Shown: in pieces, positions 21,499-32,918 of the stretch
Layout: each line of letters starts with the position of its first letter
Numbering within the stretch: the first letter of the stretch is position 1
DNA from: Lachnospiraceae bacterium
GTDB taxonomy: Bacteria; Bacillota; Clostridia; Lachnospirales; Lachnospiraceae
Length of the DNA stretch: 64,000 nt
Direction: 5' to 3'
Assembly (NCBI GenBank): GCA_029053015.1
Contig: JAIDHX010000036.1
Location: 124,001 to 188,000, forward strand
Position numbers and translations under genes: made by a program
Notes under the pieces: generated by a model
Told to the model about the DNA's origin: nothing
The model's database searches: none
What the model saw: the letters and a program-made list of their open reading frames with translations, nothing else

Positions 21499-22206
21499 TC
21501 AGGAAATATGATACAGCTTGTTGTAGGTTGCGGTTAAAAGCTGGGTGAATGCCTGCACTTGTTCTTCCCCTGCCAGTGTGTAGGCGGAACGCAGCTTAAT
21601 CGGTGTTTTGTCATGCTCTTCATTATATAAGGTAATCTTTGCTTCCAGCCCGGCAATAAACTTCTCCATGGACTCTTTGCTGCAGTCGTCGAGCACTACA
21701 ACAAATTCATTGCCGCCGTTGCGGCAGACAAAACCGGTGGAATCGCCGCTCTCTTCCAATATGCCGCAGAAATCCTGAATCAGCCTGTCTCCGGTCTTGT
21801 GCCCTTCCGTCTCGTTGATACGTTTCAGATTGCTGATGGTAAACATGGCGCAGCCGGTATTTTGTAAGGACTTGCGGCTTGTATAGGTTCTGAAAACAGC
21901 ATCCAGACTATGTCTGTTGGGCATGCCGGTCATGCTGTCGAGATAGGCCGTCTGTATCAGCGCATGGCTGCCGACGGCAAGAGCGCGCAGCTTGAAAAAA
22001 TCATTGAGCAGGCAGACAAAGCTGAAAATCATCAGCACCCAGATGGTGGCGCACAGGATAAAAAGAGTCCTGTCGGCATAAATCATGTGCCTGAGCCGCG
22101 AATCCATAATTAGTGTAACGAAAAATATAATTTCAATGACTGCCAGAAGGCCTAACTGTATGATTTTGGCAGTGCGGAAGGTTTTGATAAATTTCTGCTC
22201 CGGCAT
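21499..22206 (-). CDS. GGDEF-type (likely degenerate) membrane protein
   Basis: 'DSMTGMPNRHSLDAVF...TEGHKTGDRLIQDFCGIL...CRNGGNEFVVVLDD' (GGNEF in place of GGDEF); two TMs. Confidence 0.75.
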   Translation of the reverse strand: MPEQKFIKTFRTAKIIQLGLLAVIEIIFFVTLIMDSRLRHMIYADRTLFILCATIWVLMIFSFVCLLNDFFKLRALAVGSHALIQTAYLDSMTGMPNRHSLDAVFRTYTSRKSLQNTGCAMFTISNLKRINETEGHKTGDRLIQDFCGILEESGDSTGFVCRNGGNEFVVVLDDCSKESMEKFIAGLEAKITLYNEEHDKTPIKLRSAYTLAGEEQVQAFTQLLTATYNKLYHIS

Positions 22207-22377
22207 GGACTCACGCCTCCTTTCTGTCGCCGCTTAAAATTTGTTTCAAGAGATACTACTATTATAAAGTAATGATGCAAAAAAGGGAAGATGAAAATTC
22301 ATTTTGTCTGAATGGACCGTTTGGAGGAAAAAGGCAGTCTTTATACTTGAATGAATTTAAGTAATTATAAAAAATGA

Positions 22378-22737
22378 ATGAAAGGAGTCTGTATTCATTT
22401 GGACGGATTATTTGTACACGGTGTGACGGAAGTAATGAGCACTATGGACACGGCAGCACAGGGATTGGGTTACAGATTATACGTGATTAAGGAAGGGACA
22501 GTGCCTTTGGCGGGAAATATTGCTCACAGCGTTTTTTTCCCGGGAACAATGGCGGTGATGACATTTATGCTTCTGGGGGCGGCAGTCGGTTTATACATTG
22601 CGGCATGCAGGCAGTACCGCCGCAGAATTGCCGAACTGACCGGACGCAAACCCAAGTCGCTTACCGGCTGGAAGCTTTGGCGGCTGAAAGAAATTGCGCA
22701 GGAGATAGAATATGAACTGACGGGGGAAAACATATGA
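22378..22737 (+). CDS. Small single-TM hypothetical protein
   Basis: ORF with one TM, overlaps the downstream gene start. Confidence 0.4.
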   Translation: MKGVCIHLDGLFVHGVTEVMSTMDTAAQGLGYRLYVIKEGTVPLAGNIAHSVFFPGTMAVMTFMLLGAAVGLYIAACRQYRRRIAELTGRKPKSLTGWKLWRLKEIAQEIEYELTGENI

Positions 22738-23588
22738 AGGTATTGGTGACAGGAGTAAAGGGACAGCTCGGATATGATGTGGCAGAGGAGCTTGAAAAAA
22801 GAGGAACGGAGGTTGTCGGCGTTGATGTTGACGAGATGGACATCACGGACGAGGCAGCAGTACGAAGGGTGATTCTGGGAGCGGCTCCCGACGCCGTAAT
22901 CCACTGTGCCGCTTATACGGCGGTGGACGCGGCGGAGGACAATGAGGAAATGTGCCGCAGAGTCAATGCGGACGGCACGGGGTATATTGCCGATGTGTGC
23001 AAAGAACTTGACATTAAAATGCTCTATATCAGCACGGATTATGTGTTTGACGGACAGGGAACAAGGCCCTGGGAGCCGGACGACGAAAGAAAACCGCTCA
23101 GCGTGTACGGGCAGACCAAGTATGAGGGCGAGCTGGCAGTGCAGAATACGCTGGACAAATACTTTATCGTAAGAATCACGTGGACATTCGGTGTGAACGG
23201 CAAAAATTTTGTAAAAACCATGCTGCGTCTTGCAGAGACGAACAAGAGGATTACTGTTGTAAACGACCAGTACGGTTCGCCCACGGCAACCGCAGATTTG
23301 GCAGTTCTGCTGTCAGATATGATAGAGACGGAAAAATACGGCATTTACCATGCCACAAATGAAGGTATCTGCACATGGTATGAATTTACCTGTGAGATAT
23401 TCAGGCAGGCGGGCATAGACGTCGAGGTGGTTCCCGTTACCTCAGAAGAGTACAATGCCAAGGCAAAGAGGCCGGCAAACAGCAGGATGAGCAAGGACAA
23501 GCTGGACGCGAACGGCTTCAAGCGCCTCCCTCCCTGGCAGGATGCGCTCACGCGCTATCTTACCAAGTTAGGCAGATATGCGCTTTAA
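22734..23588 (+). CDS. rfbD: dTDP-4-dehydrorhamnose reductase family protein
   Basis: 'MKVLVTGVKGQLGYDVAEELEKRG...DAVIHCAAYTAVDAAEDN...ISTDYVFDGQGTRPWEPDDERKPLSVYGQTKYEGE'. Confidence 0.9.
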   Translation: MKVLVTGVKGQLGYDVAEELEKRGTEVVGVDVDEMDITDEAAVRRVILGAAPDAVIHCAAYTAVDAAEDNEEMCRRVNADGTGYIADVCKELDIKMLYISTDYVFDGQGTRPWEPDDERKPLSVYGQTKYEGELAVQNTLDKYFIVRITWTFGVNGKNFVKTMLRLAETNKRITVVNDQYGSPTATADLAVLLSDMIETEKYGIYHATNEGICTWYEFTCEIFRQAGIDVEVVPVTSEEYNAKAKRPANSRMSKDKLDANGFKRLPPWQDALTRYLTKLGRYAL

Positions 23589-23623
23589 ATCTTTAAAATA
23601 TCGCAAAACCCGCGAAAAAGTTA

Positions 23624-23652
23624 TTGACAATGCATTTGCAAGCACGTATACT
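23624..23652 (+). promoter_or_regulatory. Strong sigma-A promoter for the str operon
   Basis: TTGACA (23624-23629), 17-bp spacer, TATACT (23647-23652). Confidence 0.8.
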
Positions 23653-23766
23653 ATCATAGTGTGCACGCAAATGCATTCTTTTTTTGTGACCTTAATATGG
23701 AAGAAGATGTATATTTGCGCAGTACATGGAAAATATTATTTTATATTAAGAAAGAGGTGAAACAGA

Positions 23767-24186
23767 ATGCCAACATTTAACCAGTTAGTAAGAAAAGGAC
23801 GCCAGACAACGCAAAAGAAGTCTACAGCACCTGCTCTGCAGAAGGGCTTCAACTCTCTGCACAAGAAAGCTATCAATACTTCTTCTCCTCAGAAGAGAGG
23901 CGTATGTACCGCTGTTAAGACTGCGACTCCTAAGAAGCCTAACTCTGCACTGAGAAAGATTGCCAGAGTTCGTCTGTCAAACGGAATCGAAGTGACAAGC
24001 TATATCCCCGGAGAAGGACACAACCTGCAGGAGCATAGCGTTGTTCTGATTAGAGGCGGCAGGGTTAAAGACTTACCCGGTACCAGATACCACATCATCA
24101 GAGGTACACTGGATACAGCGGGAGTTGCTAACAGGAAACAGGCTCGCTCCAAGTACGGCGCGAAGAGACCCAAAGCTTCCAAGTAG
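23767..24186 (+). CDS. rpsL: 30S ribosomal protein S12
   Basis: '[19 protein letters not shown]...[38 protein letters not shown]'. Confidence 0.99.
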   Translation: MPTFNQLVRKGRQTTQKKSTAPALQKGFNSLHKKAINTSSPQKRGVCTAVKTATPKKPNSALRKIARVRLSNGIEVTSYIPGEGHNLQEHSVVLIRGGRVKDLPGTRYHIIRGTLDTAGVANRKQARSKYGAKRPKASK

Positions 24187-24235
24187 TGACTTGTTCACTT
24201 GTAGTCAACTGGATTCACATAACGTAACTATTTGA

Positions 24236-24850
<615 letters not shown>

Positions 24851-24927
24851 TTGCCGCTGTCTGAAGGACGTTTCAAGGCATATACTGACAGAAACGCCCG
24901 TTTTACTAATATAAGGAGGAAAAAACC

Positions 24928-27045
24928 TTGGCTGGAAGAGATTATCCATTGGAGAGAACCAGAAACATCGGTATTATGGCGCACATCGACGCTGGTAAGA
25001 CAACGTTGACCGAGCGTATTCTCTATTATACCGGTGTTAATTATAAGATTGGTGATACTCATGAAGGCACTGCTACCATGGACTGGATGGAGCAGGAACA
25101 GGAGAGAGGTATTACCATTACTTCTGCTGCGACTACCTGCCATTGGACTCTGGAAAAGGAGACAAAGCCCATGCCCGGGGCACTGGAGCATCGTATCAAT
25201 ATCATCGATACGCCGGGACACGTTGACTTCACGGTAGAAGTTGAACGTTCTCTGCGTGTGCTGGACGGTGCGGTTGGTGTGTTCTGTGCAAAAGGCGGCG
25301 TAGAGCCTCAGTCCGAGAACGTATGGCGTCAGGCTGACACCTACAACGTTCCCCGTATGGCGTTCATCAACAAGATGGACATTTTGGGAGCAAATTTCTA
25401 CGGTGCAGTAGAGCAGATTAAGACAAGGCTTGGCAAAAATGCCATCTGCCTGCAGCTGCCTATCGGCAAAGAAGACAGTTTCAAAGGAATCATTGATTTG
25501 TTTGAAATGAAAGCCTACATCTTTAATGATGATAAGGGCGAAGACATCACCGTTACAGACGACCTCGGCGACATGAAGGAGGATGCAGAGCTGTATCGCT
25601 CCGAGTTGATTGAGAAAATCTGCGAGCTGGATGATGATTTGATGATGGCGTATCTGGAGGGTGAAGAGCCTTCCGTGGAAGAATTAAAGAAGGTGCTCAG
25701 AAAGGCAACCTGCGAATGTGCGGCAATTCCCGTGTGCTGCGGTTCTGCTTACCGCAACAGGGGCGTACAGAAGCTTTTGGATGCAGTTCTGGAATATATG
25801 CCCGCACCTACAGACATTCCCGCAATCAAGGGCGTGGATCTGGAAGGAAACGAAGTAGAGAGGCATGCTTCCGATGAGGAGCCTTTCTCCGCGCTGGCAT
25901 TTAAGATTATGGCTGACCCGTTTGTCGGAAAGCTTGCATTCTTCAGAGTATATTCCGGTACCGTGAACTCCGGTTCTTACGTACTGAACGCTACAAAGGA
26001 TAAGAAAGAGCGTGTCGGCAGAATCCTGCAGATGCACGCAAACAAGAGAGCAGAGCTGGATAAGGTTTACTCCGGTGATATCGCGGCAGCGGTAGGCTTT
26101 AAGTTTACCACCACAGGCGATACCATCTGTGACGAGCAGCATCCCGTAATCCTCGAATCCATGGAGTTCCCTGAGCCGGTTATCGAGCTTGCAATCGAGC
26201 CCAAGACCAAGGCAGGACAGGGCAAGATGGGCGAGGCACTGGCAAAGCTTGCTGAAGAAGACCCGACCTTCCGCGCTCATACCAATCAGGAAACGGGACA
26301 GACGATTATCGCAGGTATGGGTGAGCTTCACCTCGAAATCATCGTTGACCGTCTGCTTCGTGAATTTAAGGTAGAGGCTAACGTAGGTGCACCTCAGGTT
26401 GCTTATAAGGAAACCTTCACAAAGCCTGTTGACCAGGAATACAAATATGCAAAACAGTCCGGCGGTCGTGGACAGTACGGACACTGTAAGGTTAAATTCG
26501 AGCCCATGGATGCAAACGGCGAAGAACTGTTCAAGTTTGAATCTTCCGTTGTCGGCGGTGCGATTCCGAAGGAATACATCCCCGCTGTCGGCGAGGGTAT
26601 CGAAGAAGCTACCAAGGCAGGTATTCTCGGTGGATTCCCGGTAGTCGGCGTTTACGCAAACGTATACGACGGTACCTACCACGAAGTCGATTCTTCCGAA
26701 ATGGCATTCCATATTGCCGGTTCCATGGCATTTAAGGAAGCAATGAAGAAGGCGGCGCCTGTACTGCTTGAGCCTATCATGAAAGTAGAAGTAACCATGC
26801 CGGAGGAGTATATGGGCGATGTAATCGGCGATATCAACTCCCGCCGCGGACGTATCGAGGGTATGGAAGATATCGGCGGAGGCAAGATGGTGAAGGCGTT
26901 CGTTCCGCTGGCTGAGATGTTCGGTTATGCGACCGACCTGAGAAGCAAGACACAGGGACGCGGCAACTACTCCATGTTCTTCGAGAAGTACGAGCAGGTT
27001 CCCAAGAACGTACAGGAAAAGGTACTTGCAGCGAAAGCGAAGTAA
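24928..27045 (+). CDS. fusA: Elongation factor G (TTG start)
   Basis: '[25 protein letters not shown]' and full EF-G architecture. Confidence 0.99.
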   Translation: MAGRDYPLERTRNIGIMAHIDAGKTTLTERILYYTGVNYKIGDTHEGTATMDWMEQEQERGITITSAATTCHWTLEKETKPMPGALEHRINIIDTPGHVDFTVEVERSLRVLDGAVGVFCAKGGVEPQSENVWRQADTYNVPRMAFINKMDILGANFYGAVEQIKTRLGKNAICLQLPIGKEDSFKGIIDLFEMKAYIFNDDKGEDITVTDDLGDMKEDAELYRSELIEKICELDDDLMMAYLEGEEPSVEELKKVLRKATCECAAIPVCCGSAYRNRGVQKLLDAVLEYMPAPTDIPAIKGVDLEGNEVERHASDEEPFSALAFKIMADPFVGKLAFFRVYSGTVNSGSYVLNATKDKKERVGRILQMHANKRAELDKVYSGDIAAAVGFKFTTTGDTICDEQHPVILESMEFPEPVIELAIEPKTKAGQGKMGEALAKLAEEDPTFRAHTNQETGQTIIAGMGELHLEIIVDRLLREFKVEANVGAPQVAYKETFTKPVDQEYKYAKQSGGRGQYGHCKVKFEPMDANGEELFKFESSVVGGAIPKEYIPAVGEGIEEATKAGILGGFPVVGVYANVYDGTYHEVDSSEMAFHIAGSMAFKEAMKKAAPVLLEPIMKVEVTMPEEYMGDVIGDINSRRGRIEGMEDIGGGKMVKAFVPLAEMFGYATDLRSKTQGRGNYSMFFEKYEQVPKNVQEKVLAAKAK

Positions 27046-27069
27046 ATACACGCATGTACAAAATAATGC

Positions 27070-27098
27070 TTGAAAAAACTGGTTATTTTTAATATAAT
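27070..27098 (+). promoter_or_regulatory. Putative sigma-A promoter for tuf
   Basis: TTGAAA (27070-27075), 17-bp spacer, TATAAT (27093-27098). Confidence 0.7.
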
Positions 27099-27164
27099 TA
27101 GAAATAGCCGAGTAATATTGAACAATTAAAGTCGAATCAACAATTTTAAGGAGGACTCATAAAA

Positions 27165-28352
27165 ATGGCTAAAGCTAAATTTGAAAGAAATAAGCCCCAT
27201 TGTAACATTGGTACCATCGGTCACGTTGACCATGGCAAAACCACTTTGACCGCAGCAATCACCAAGGTTCTGGCTGAGAGAGTTGCCGGAAACGAGAAGG
27301 TAGATTTCGAGAATATCGATAAGGCTCCCGAAGAGAGAGAGCGTGGTATTACCATTTCTACCGCACACGTAGAGTATCAGACAGAGAAGAGACATTACGC
27401 ACACGTTGACTGCCCGGGCCATGCTGACTACGTTAAGAACATGATCACCGGTGCTGCACAGATGGACGGCGCTATTCTGGTTGTTGCTGCAACCGACGGC
27501 GTTATGGCTCAGACCAAGGAGCACATCCTTCTGTCCCGTCAGGTAGGCGTACCTTACATCGTTGTTTTCATGAACAAGTGCGATATGGTAGACGATCCTG
27601 AACTGCTTGAGCTGGTTGAGATGGAAATCACAGAGCAGCTTGAAGAATATGACTTCACAGACTGCCCTATCGTTAAGGGTTCCGCTCTGAAGGCTTTGGA
27701 AGATCCCAACGGCGAGTGGGGCGACAAGGTTATGGAGCTCATGAGCACTGTTGACGAGTATATTCCGGATCCTCAGCGTGATACTGACAAGCCTTTCCTT
27801 ATGCCTGTCGAGGACGTATTCACCATTACCGGACGTGGTACTGTTGCAACCGGTAGAGTAGAGCGTGGTACACTGAAACTGAACGACGAAGTTGAAATCA
27901 TCGGTATCAAGGAAGACACCAAGAAGACCGTTGTAACCGGTATCGAAATGTTCCGTAAGATGCTTGACGAGGCTCAGGCTGGTGATAACATCGGCGCACT
28001 GCTTCGTGGTGTTCAGAGAACTGAAATCGAAAGAGGACAGGTTCTTTCAAAACCCGGCAGCGTTACCTGCCACAAGAAATTCACCGCTCAGGTTTACGTA
28101 CTGACCAAGGACGAAGGTGGACGTCATACTCCTTTCTTCAACAACTATCGTCCTCAGTTCTACTTCAGAACAACTGACGTAACCGGCGTTTGCGCACTGC
28201 CTGCTGGCACCGAGATGTGCATGCCTGGTGATAACGTAGAGATGACCATCGAACTGATTCATCCCATCGCTATGGAGCAGGGTCTTACCTTCGCTATCCG
28301 TGAGGGTGGTAGAACAGTTGGTTCAGGCCGTGTTGCTACTATCATCGAGTAA
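27165..28352 (+). CDS. tuf: Elongation factor Tu
   Basis: '[36 protein letters not shown]' to '[17 protein letters not shown]'. Confidence 0.99.
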   Translation: MAKAKFERNKPHCNIGTIGHVDHGKTTLTAAITKVLAERVAGNEKVDFENIDKAPEERERGITISTAHVEYQTEKRHYAHVDCPGHADYVKNMITGAAQMDGAILVVAATDGVMAQTKEHILLSRQVGVPYIVVFMNKCDMVDDPELLELVEMEITEQLEEYDFTDCPIVKGSALKALEDPNGEWGDKVMELMSTVDEYIPDPQRDTDKPFLMPVEDVFTITGRGTVATGRVERGTLKLNDEVEIIGIKEDTKKTVVTGIEMFRKMLDEAQAGDNIGALLRGVQRTEIERGQVLSKPGSVTCHKKFTAQVYVLTKDEGGRHTPFFNNYRPQFYFRTTDVTGVCALPAGTEMCMPGDNVEMTIELIHPIAMEQGLTFAIREGGRTVGSGRVATIIE

Positions 28353-28358
28353 TCAATA
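28296..28358 (+). repeat. tuf 3'-end direct repeat, copy 1 (putative att site)
   Basis: 63 bp identical to 38372-38434; spans last ~55 bp of tuf, stop codon and 6 bp beyond. Confidence 0.9.
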
Positions 28359-28373
28359 AAAAGCTAGATTTCA

Positions 28374-28410
28374 TGGGGCTTTCCAAGTAATCGGGAAGCC
28401 CTTTTTACGT
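28374..28410 (+). terminator. Intrinsic terminator after tuf
   Basis: GGGCTTTCCaagtaatcGGGAAGCCCTTTTTA. Confidence 0.85.
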
Positions 28411-28560
28411 CCTGAAATAGGTGGAAAGCCTTGACAAAAGTTGATTATATGAGAAAATGTGGAGCGAAAACAGCTCCACATTTTTGCAATGAAAAGCGTA
28501 GAAAAATAAAAGACAGTATGATATACTTTAGTTCAAATATACATAGAAGGAGAAGTCATT

Positions 28561-29322
28561 TTGAAATACGAAGATTTAATATTAAAACAGCCAGTTGAAT
28601 CAGCAACATATAAAGAAGATTCTGAATTTGTCATTAATCAAATTAGAAATATACTCGGTAGACAGAAGAAAATCGGTGATGATAAGATCATTATAAATAC
28701 AAATTTGAAAATGGGATTACCGCTTGAAAATATTAATAAAATCGCGGGACCTATGATAGAAGCTTGGGCAGGAGAAGTGTTTGCTGGCATTAGAGATGAT
28801 ATGGACAATCCATATTATCTAATAAATGTTGAGGCTCAAGAACGGTTAGGTATGGCTGATATTGTTTTACAATTTAAGAAAGGAAATAATGTGCTAACAG
28901 GGAATGTTGATGTCAAAGCTACTGCAAATGATATTCCTAATAGTGGTAAAGGACCGAATATCACTAGTTTTAGTAGAATACGCACAGCATATGTTAAGGA
29001 TCCAGATTTTATGTTTATTATTCTTTCTATTAAACATAGGGTATATGTACAAAAAAATGCTAATACGGGATTAATGGATGGGGTTATGGAAGTAGTAGAT
29101 TATAATGCTTATGATTTAAAATTTATTAGTGATGTAGATATTAATTATAATCCAGCATTGGGAACGGGACAGATACAAATAAAAGATATTCATTATGTAT
29201 CATATCAATACCGGACGACATGGGAAATGTGTCAGTTATTAGACAGTAAATATCTGCATAGTAGTCGAAGGACAATCGAGGATTTTTATAGAGAGGCAAA
29301 GAAGAACGGATGGATAAAATAG
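28561..29322 (+). CDS. Predicted type II restriction endonuclease (TTG start)
   Basis: Overlaps DNA methylase gene; PD-(D/E)xK-like 'ERLGMADIVLQFKKGNNVLTGNVDVKA'. Confidence 0.65.
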   Translation: MKYEDLILKQPVESATYKEDSEFVINQIRNILGRQKKIGDDKIIINTNLKMGLPLENINKIAGPMIEAWAGEVFAGIRDDMDNPYYLINVEAQERLGMADIVLQFKKGNNVLTGNVDVKATANDIPNSGKGPNITSFSRIRTAYVKDPDFMFIILSIKHRVYVQKNANTGLMDGVMEVVDYNAYDLKFISDVDINYNPALGTGQIQIKDIHYVSYQYRTTWEMCQLLDSKYLHSSRRTIEDFYREAKKNGWIK

Positions 29323-30257
29323 ACAATCAATTATTAATTATGGGAGATGCGATTGAAAAATTAAAAGAGCTACCAGATAAATCGGTCGATTTGGTTGTAA
29401 CGGATCCACCATATAACTTAAATAAAGATTACGGTAAAAGTCAAGATAAGTTAGAATTTGATGAGTATATTAATTTTAGCAAAAAATGGATAACGGAATG
29501 TGATAGAATATTAAATGATAATGGAAGCATTTATATTTTTATGGGAATGAGGTATATCTCATATATATATGAGATATTAGAGCAAGATTTTGGTTTTTCT
29601 TTTAATGGTTGGATTACTTGGTATTATACTCAAGGAATCGGAAAAACAAAAGGATTTAGTCCTAGACATGATGATATTTTGTTTTTTACGAAAAATCCCA
29701 AAAAGTTTACATTTAACTTGGATGATATAAGAGTACCACAAAAATTTTATAGAAGTATAAATAATATGCGTGGAGCAAATCCTGGAAATGTTTGGGAGTT
29801 TTCACATATGCATTATTGTAATACTAATCGTAAACCGCATCCTACACAAAAACCTGAAGGGCTTTATGAACGAATGATACTAGCAAGTTCTAACAAGGGA
29901 GACATTGTACTAGATCCTTTTTTGGGTTCTGGCACCTTATTAAGAGTGTGCCAACAATTAGAAAGAAAAGGTATTGGGATTGATAATAATCCAGAATATA
30001 TTGAAATGGCAAAAAACAGGTTAAAAGAACCATTTGTAGGCTTTGATAGTATGGATGAAAGAATGGGTAGAGTGCCTAATGACCTTAATGATCCAGATAT
30101 AAGAATTAATTATTTATACAATCATATAAATTGGTTTTTGAAAAATCATAAAGATGCTATACCGGACTTTCTTGAAGAAGTTAAAGAAAAGTATTTAGTT
30201 AAAATGGTGGAAACAGGTCAAATTTCAATTTTTGATGATTATGGGGTGAAAATATAA
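29310..30257 (+). CDS. DNA (N4/N6) methyltransferase, beta-class motif order
   Basis: 'VDLVVTDPPYNLNKDYG' (motif IV) then 'KPHPTQKPEGLYERMILASSNKGDIVLDPFLGSGTLLRV' (motif I). Confidence 0.95.
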   Translation: MDKIDNQLLIMGDAIEKLKELPDKSVDLVVTDPPYNLNKDYGKSQDKLEFDEYINFSKKWITECDRILNDNGSIYIFMGMRYISYIYEILEQDFGFSFNGWITWYYTQGIGKTKGFSPRHDDILFFTKNPKKFTFNLDDIRVPQKFYRSINNMRGANPGNVWEFSHMHYCNTNRKPHPTQKPEGLYERMILASSNKGDIVLDPFLGSGTLLRVCQQLERKGIGIDNNPEYIEMAKNRLKEPFVGFDSMDERMGRVPNDLNDPDIRINYLYNHINWFLKNHKDAIPDFLEEVKEKYLVKMVETGQISIFDDYGVKI

Positions 30258-30347
30258 AAAGAGTTGAATAAAAGATATGCCGTTGTAGACTTGTAATTTA
30301 CTTGTTGCTATTTATAAAAAAATAAAGTAGATATAGGATGCAGATTA

Positions 30348-31157
30348 ATGAGGAAACAATTATTACTATTAATAAGAATTTCAACACCAGCTTATAATAA
30401 GACTTTATACGATGAATATAAGATTTATATGAATCATCAAATGGCTTTTACAAAAGAGAAATTGAAAAGCGGGCAGTATGATGGATATGAGGGTGCAATC
30501 TCAACAATGCCGTTCAAATTACGATATTCCATAGATGATAAAGTGACATGGAAAGAGCTGTCAAGTGAAGTAAAGATGATGAGAAAAGATAATAATGCAT
30601 ATATTTATTGTATGTATGGAGTTACTTTTGCTGAAGAACAGTATGATAAAGAAAATAACAAATTTTATCATTTGATTCCATGGGAATATATCGAGCCGCT
30701 ATGGCAAGGTGATAACAATACAGAAATGATGGTAATAAAGAATACTTCTGTATTTAAAAATAAGTTTCATGAAGCAGCAGAACGAGACGGCCTTAGTCAT
30801 GCTTATGGGCAAATACATTATGACCTTGAAGAAAAGCTAACGGATATTGAATATATGAATATAGCCATGAGGGATTCTTTTGAAGCGGTATATCATAAGC
30901 CAAAGCTGGGATATGAAATGCAGAATGAAGTACGTATGTCAGTATTATGTCCGAATAAACCAGATAAATATGAATTGCAACTTACTAACGATGGAGCATT
31001 ACAATTTACTTTGATTCCGCTTGTATATGGAAAGCCTGTTTTAATAGAATTGCAAGGATTAGAATTTGAGAATGATATGCCTGTAAGATTTTCAAATGAT
31101 ATAAAGTATTATGAGCCTACTGACGACAGTGTAACTCCTGATTTGATTTTGAGGTAA
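30348..31157 (+). CDS. Hypothetical protein, possibly distantly DUF2971-like
   Basis: Complete ORF downstream of R-M; 'AYIYCMYGVTFAEEQ...NEVRMSVL' loosely resembles DUF2971 pattern. Confidence 0.45.
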   Translation: MRKQLLLLIRISTPAYNKTLYDEYKIYMNHQMAFTKEKLKSGQYDGYEGAISTMPFKLRYSIDDKVTWKELSSEVKMMRKDNNAYIYCMYGVTFAEEQYDKENNKFYHLIPWEYIEPLWQGDNNTEMMVIKNTSVFKNKFHEAAERDGLSHAYGQIHYDLEEKLTDIEYMNIAMRDSFEAVYHKPKLGYEMQNEVRMSVLCPNKPDKYELQLTNDGALQFTLIPLVYGKPVLIELQGLEFENDMPVRFSNDIKYYEPTDDSVTPDLILR

Positions 31158-31224
31158 TAATTATTGCTACTGATATAAATACTGCTCTCGAACTTAAAAT
31201 AATATTAAATTTTGGAGGGAAAGC

Positions 31225-32343
31225 ATGAATCAAGATAAATTTATTATAAGAGGACAGGTATTTAATCAGCAACAAATACAAAATATGAGCCTGTCGGATT
31301 TGGTTGTAAATAATATGAACAATATGCCCCGATACCTTTACAAATATTATAGTAATGTTTTAGATGAAGAGACGGGTAAAAATTATTCATTAATGGCATT
31401 AGAAAATAATACTGTATATTTACAATCACCAGACAAGTTTGATGATATTTATGATTGTTCAATAGTATTTGATGAACATGAATATTCTTTTATAAGGTTA
31501 AGATATTATGCTAATCACTGTGGCTTTATAATAAATGAATGTAATTATTGGAGATATTTAGATATATTTGCCCGCAATATATATGATAAAATATTATCCT
31601 TACAAAATAAAGGTATGACATTGAATGATGCAATAATGCAGACATTTCTAATTTGTAATAATAATACGAACGTAGATTTAGTACATAATTTGTTTGCATT
31701 AAATTTAAAGAATAACCTTGTAGAAAATTGGGATAAGGATTCAACGATACAATTTGCAATTCTATATGCATTGGATAAAGAGATGGAGTTTGTAACAAAA
31801 GGCTTGAGTAAAAAGTTTAGGGTTTCTTGCTTTTCTACATCGCCGTTTATGAATCGTATGTGGGCAGCACAGTATGCCAATAACCATAAAGGGTTTTGTA
31901 TAGAATATGAAATACCAGAATATTCTAAAGTTTATGCGAATATCTTTCATAGTCTTTTTCCGGTCATTTACAGTGATGTGCGTGTTAGTATTTTAGATGA
32001 GTGTCTAAAATATATCCAGGATGAACCCGACCAAGAATTGGTACAAAAAATATATAAATATGGAATCTTAATGAAAAGTACTGATTGGAAAGAGCAAAAT
32101 GAATGGCGATTGGTTAGTCCCGGAAATATGCTTGCAGATGATTATAACTGTGAATTTTTCAAAATCAGCAAAGTATATTTGGGCAATAGGATGTCAAAAG
32201 AAGATAGAAAACAAATAATTGATATATGCAGAAGAAAGAATATAAAATATGCAGGTATTATACATAAGAAAGATATGTTTGAATTGACTGAGTGTCCGAA
32301 TTTATGTGAAAAGTGTTATCGCTTTAAATTGGATAATTGCTAA
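31225..32343 (+). CDS. DUF2971-like protein
   Basis: 'PRYLYKYYS...LQSPDKFDDIYDC...VSCFSTSPFMNRMWAAQYANNHKGFCIEYEI...WKEQNEWRLV'. Confidence 0.65.
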   Translation: MNQDKFIIRGQVFNQQQIQNMSLSDLVVNNMNNMPRYLYKYYSNVLDEETGKNYSLMALENNTVYLQSPDKFDDIYDCSIVFDEHEYSFIRLRYYANHCGFIINECNYWRYLDIFARNIYDKILSLQNKGMTLNDAIMQTFLICNNNTNVDLVHNLFALNLKNNLVENWDKDSTIQFAILYALDKEMEFVTKGLSKKFRVSCFSTSPFMNRMWAAQYANNHKGFCIEYEIPEYSKVYANIFHSLFPVIYSDVRVSILDECLKYIQDEPDQELVQKIYKYGILMKSTDWKEQNEWRLVSPGNMLADDYNCEFFKISKVYLGNRMSKEDRKQIIDICRRKNIKYAGIIHKKDMFELTECPNLCEKCYRFKLDNC

Positions 32344-32413
32344 AAAGCAAAACGAAGGGGTCTTAGCCCTACACTTCTGTTGCAAAAGTTAGTCGAATTA
32401 TTTGACCACTGAA

Positions 32414-32443
32414 ATACCGGAAGCCGTGGCTTCCGGTATCATT
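32414..32443. terminator. Bidirectional hairpin terminator between convergent genes
   Basis: ATACCGGAAGCC gt GGCTTCCGGTAT, perfect 12-bp stem. Confidence 0.7.
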
Positions 32444-32447
32444 TGTT

Positions 32448-32918
32448 TCAAACAGCTATTTTGTCCAGTGCCTCATACATTTTCTCTGTCAAAGATCGGA
32501 TGTGGTAGTCACTGTTAATACTGCTGTATGTCTCATCAGGCGAAATATCATCGATAAAGTTTGGGATAATCTCGCCCAGAACGGTAGCAATGACAGCGTT
32601 CGCCAATTGCTCAAGCCGATGCTTGCGCTGCGTGGCTGAATCTTTGTAAGTATCCACATAATATCTAGTACATATGATCGGAGCGCCACAATCTTTTCGT
32701 AGTTCTACTTGAGCAATACAGGTGCCATAACAAGTAGGAGGCATTTCGAACAGATAGACTGGATACTCGATGTCATCTAGCTTGTCAAACATGACTTCCA
32801 ACGCGTTTGGAATGAGATCTATGTTTGTTTTACCAAGCGTATACAATCCCGTGCATAACCCTTCGACGATTTCGCATGATAGATCGTATCCACACGGGGA
32901 TAAACTTTGATCTTTCAT
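32448..32918 (-). CDS. Hypothetical protein
   Basis: ORF from 'MKDQSLSPCGYDLSCEIVEGL'; no recognised motif. Confidence 0.4.
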   Translation of the reverse strand: MKDQSLSPCGYDLSCEIVEGLCTGLYTLGKTNIDLIPNALEVMFDKLDDIEYPVYLFEMPPTCYGTCIAQVELRKDCGAPIICTRYYVDTYKDSATQRKHRLEQLANAVIATVLGEIIPNFIDDISPDETYSSINSDYHIRSLTEKMYEALDKIAV

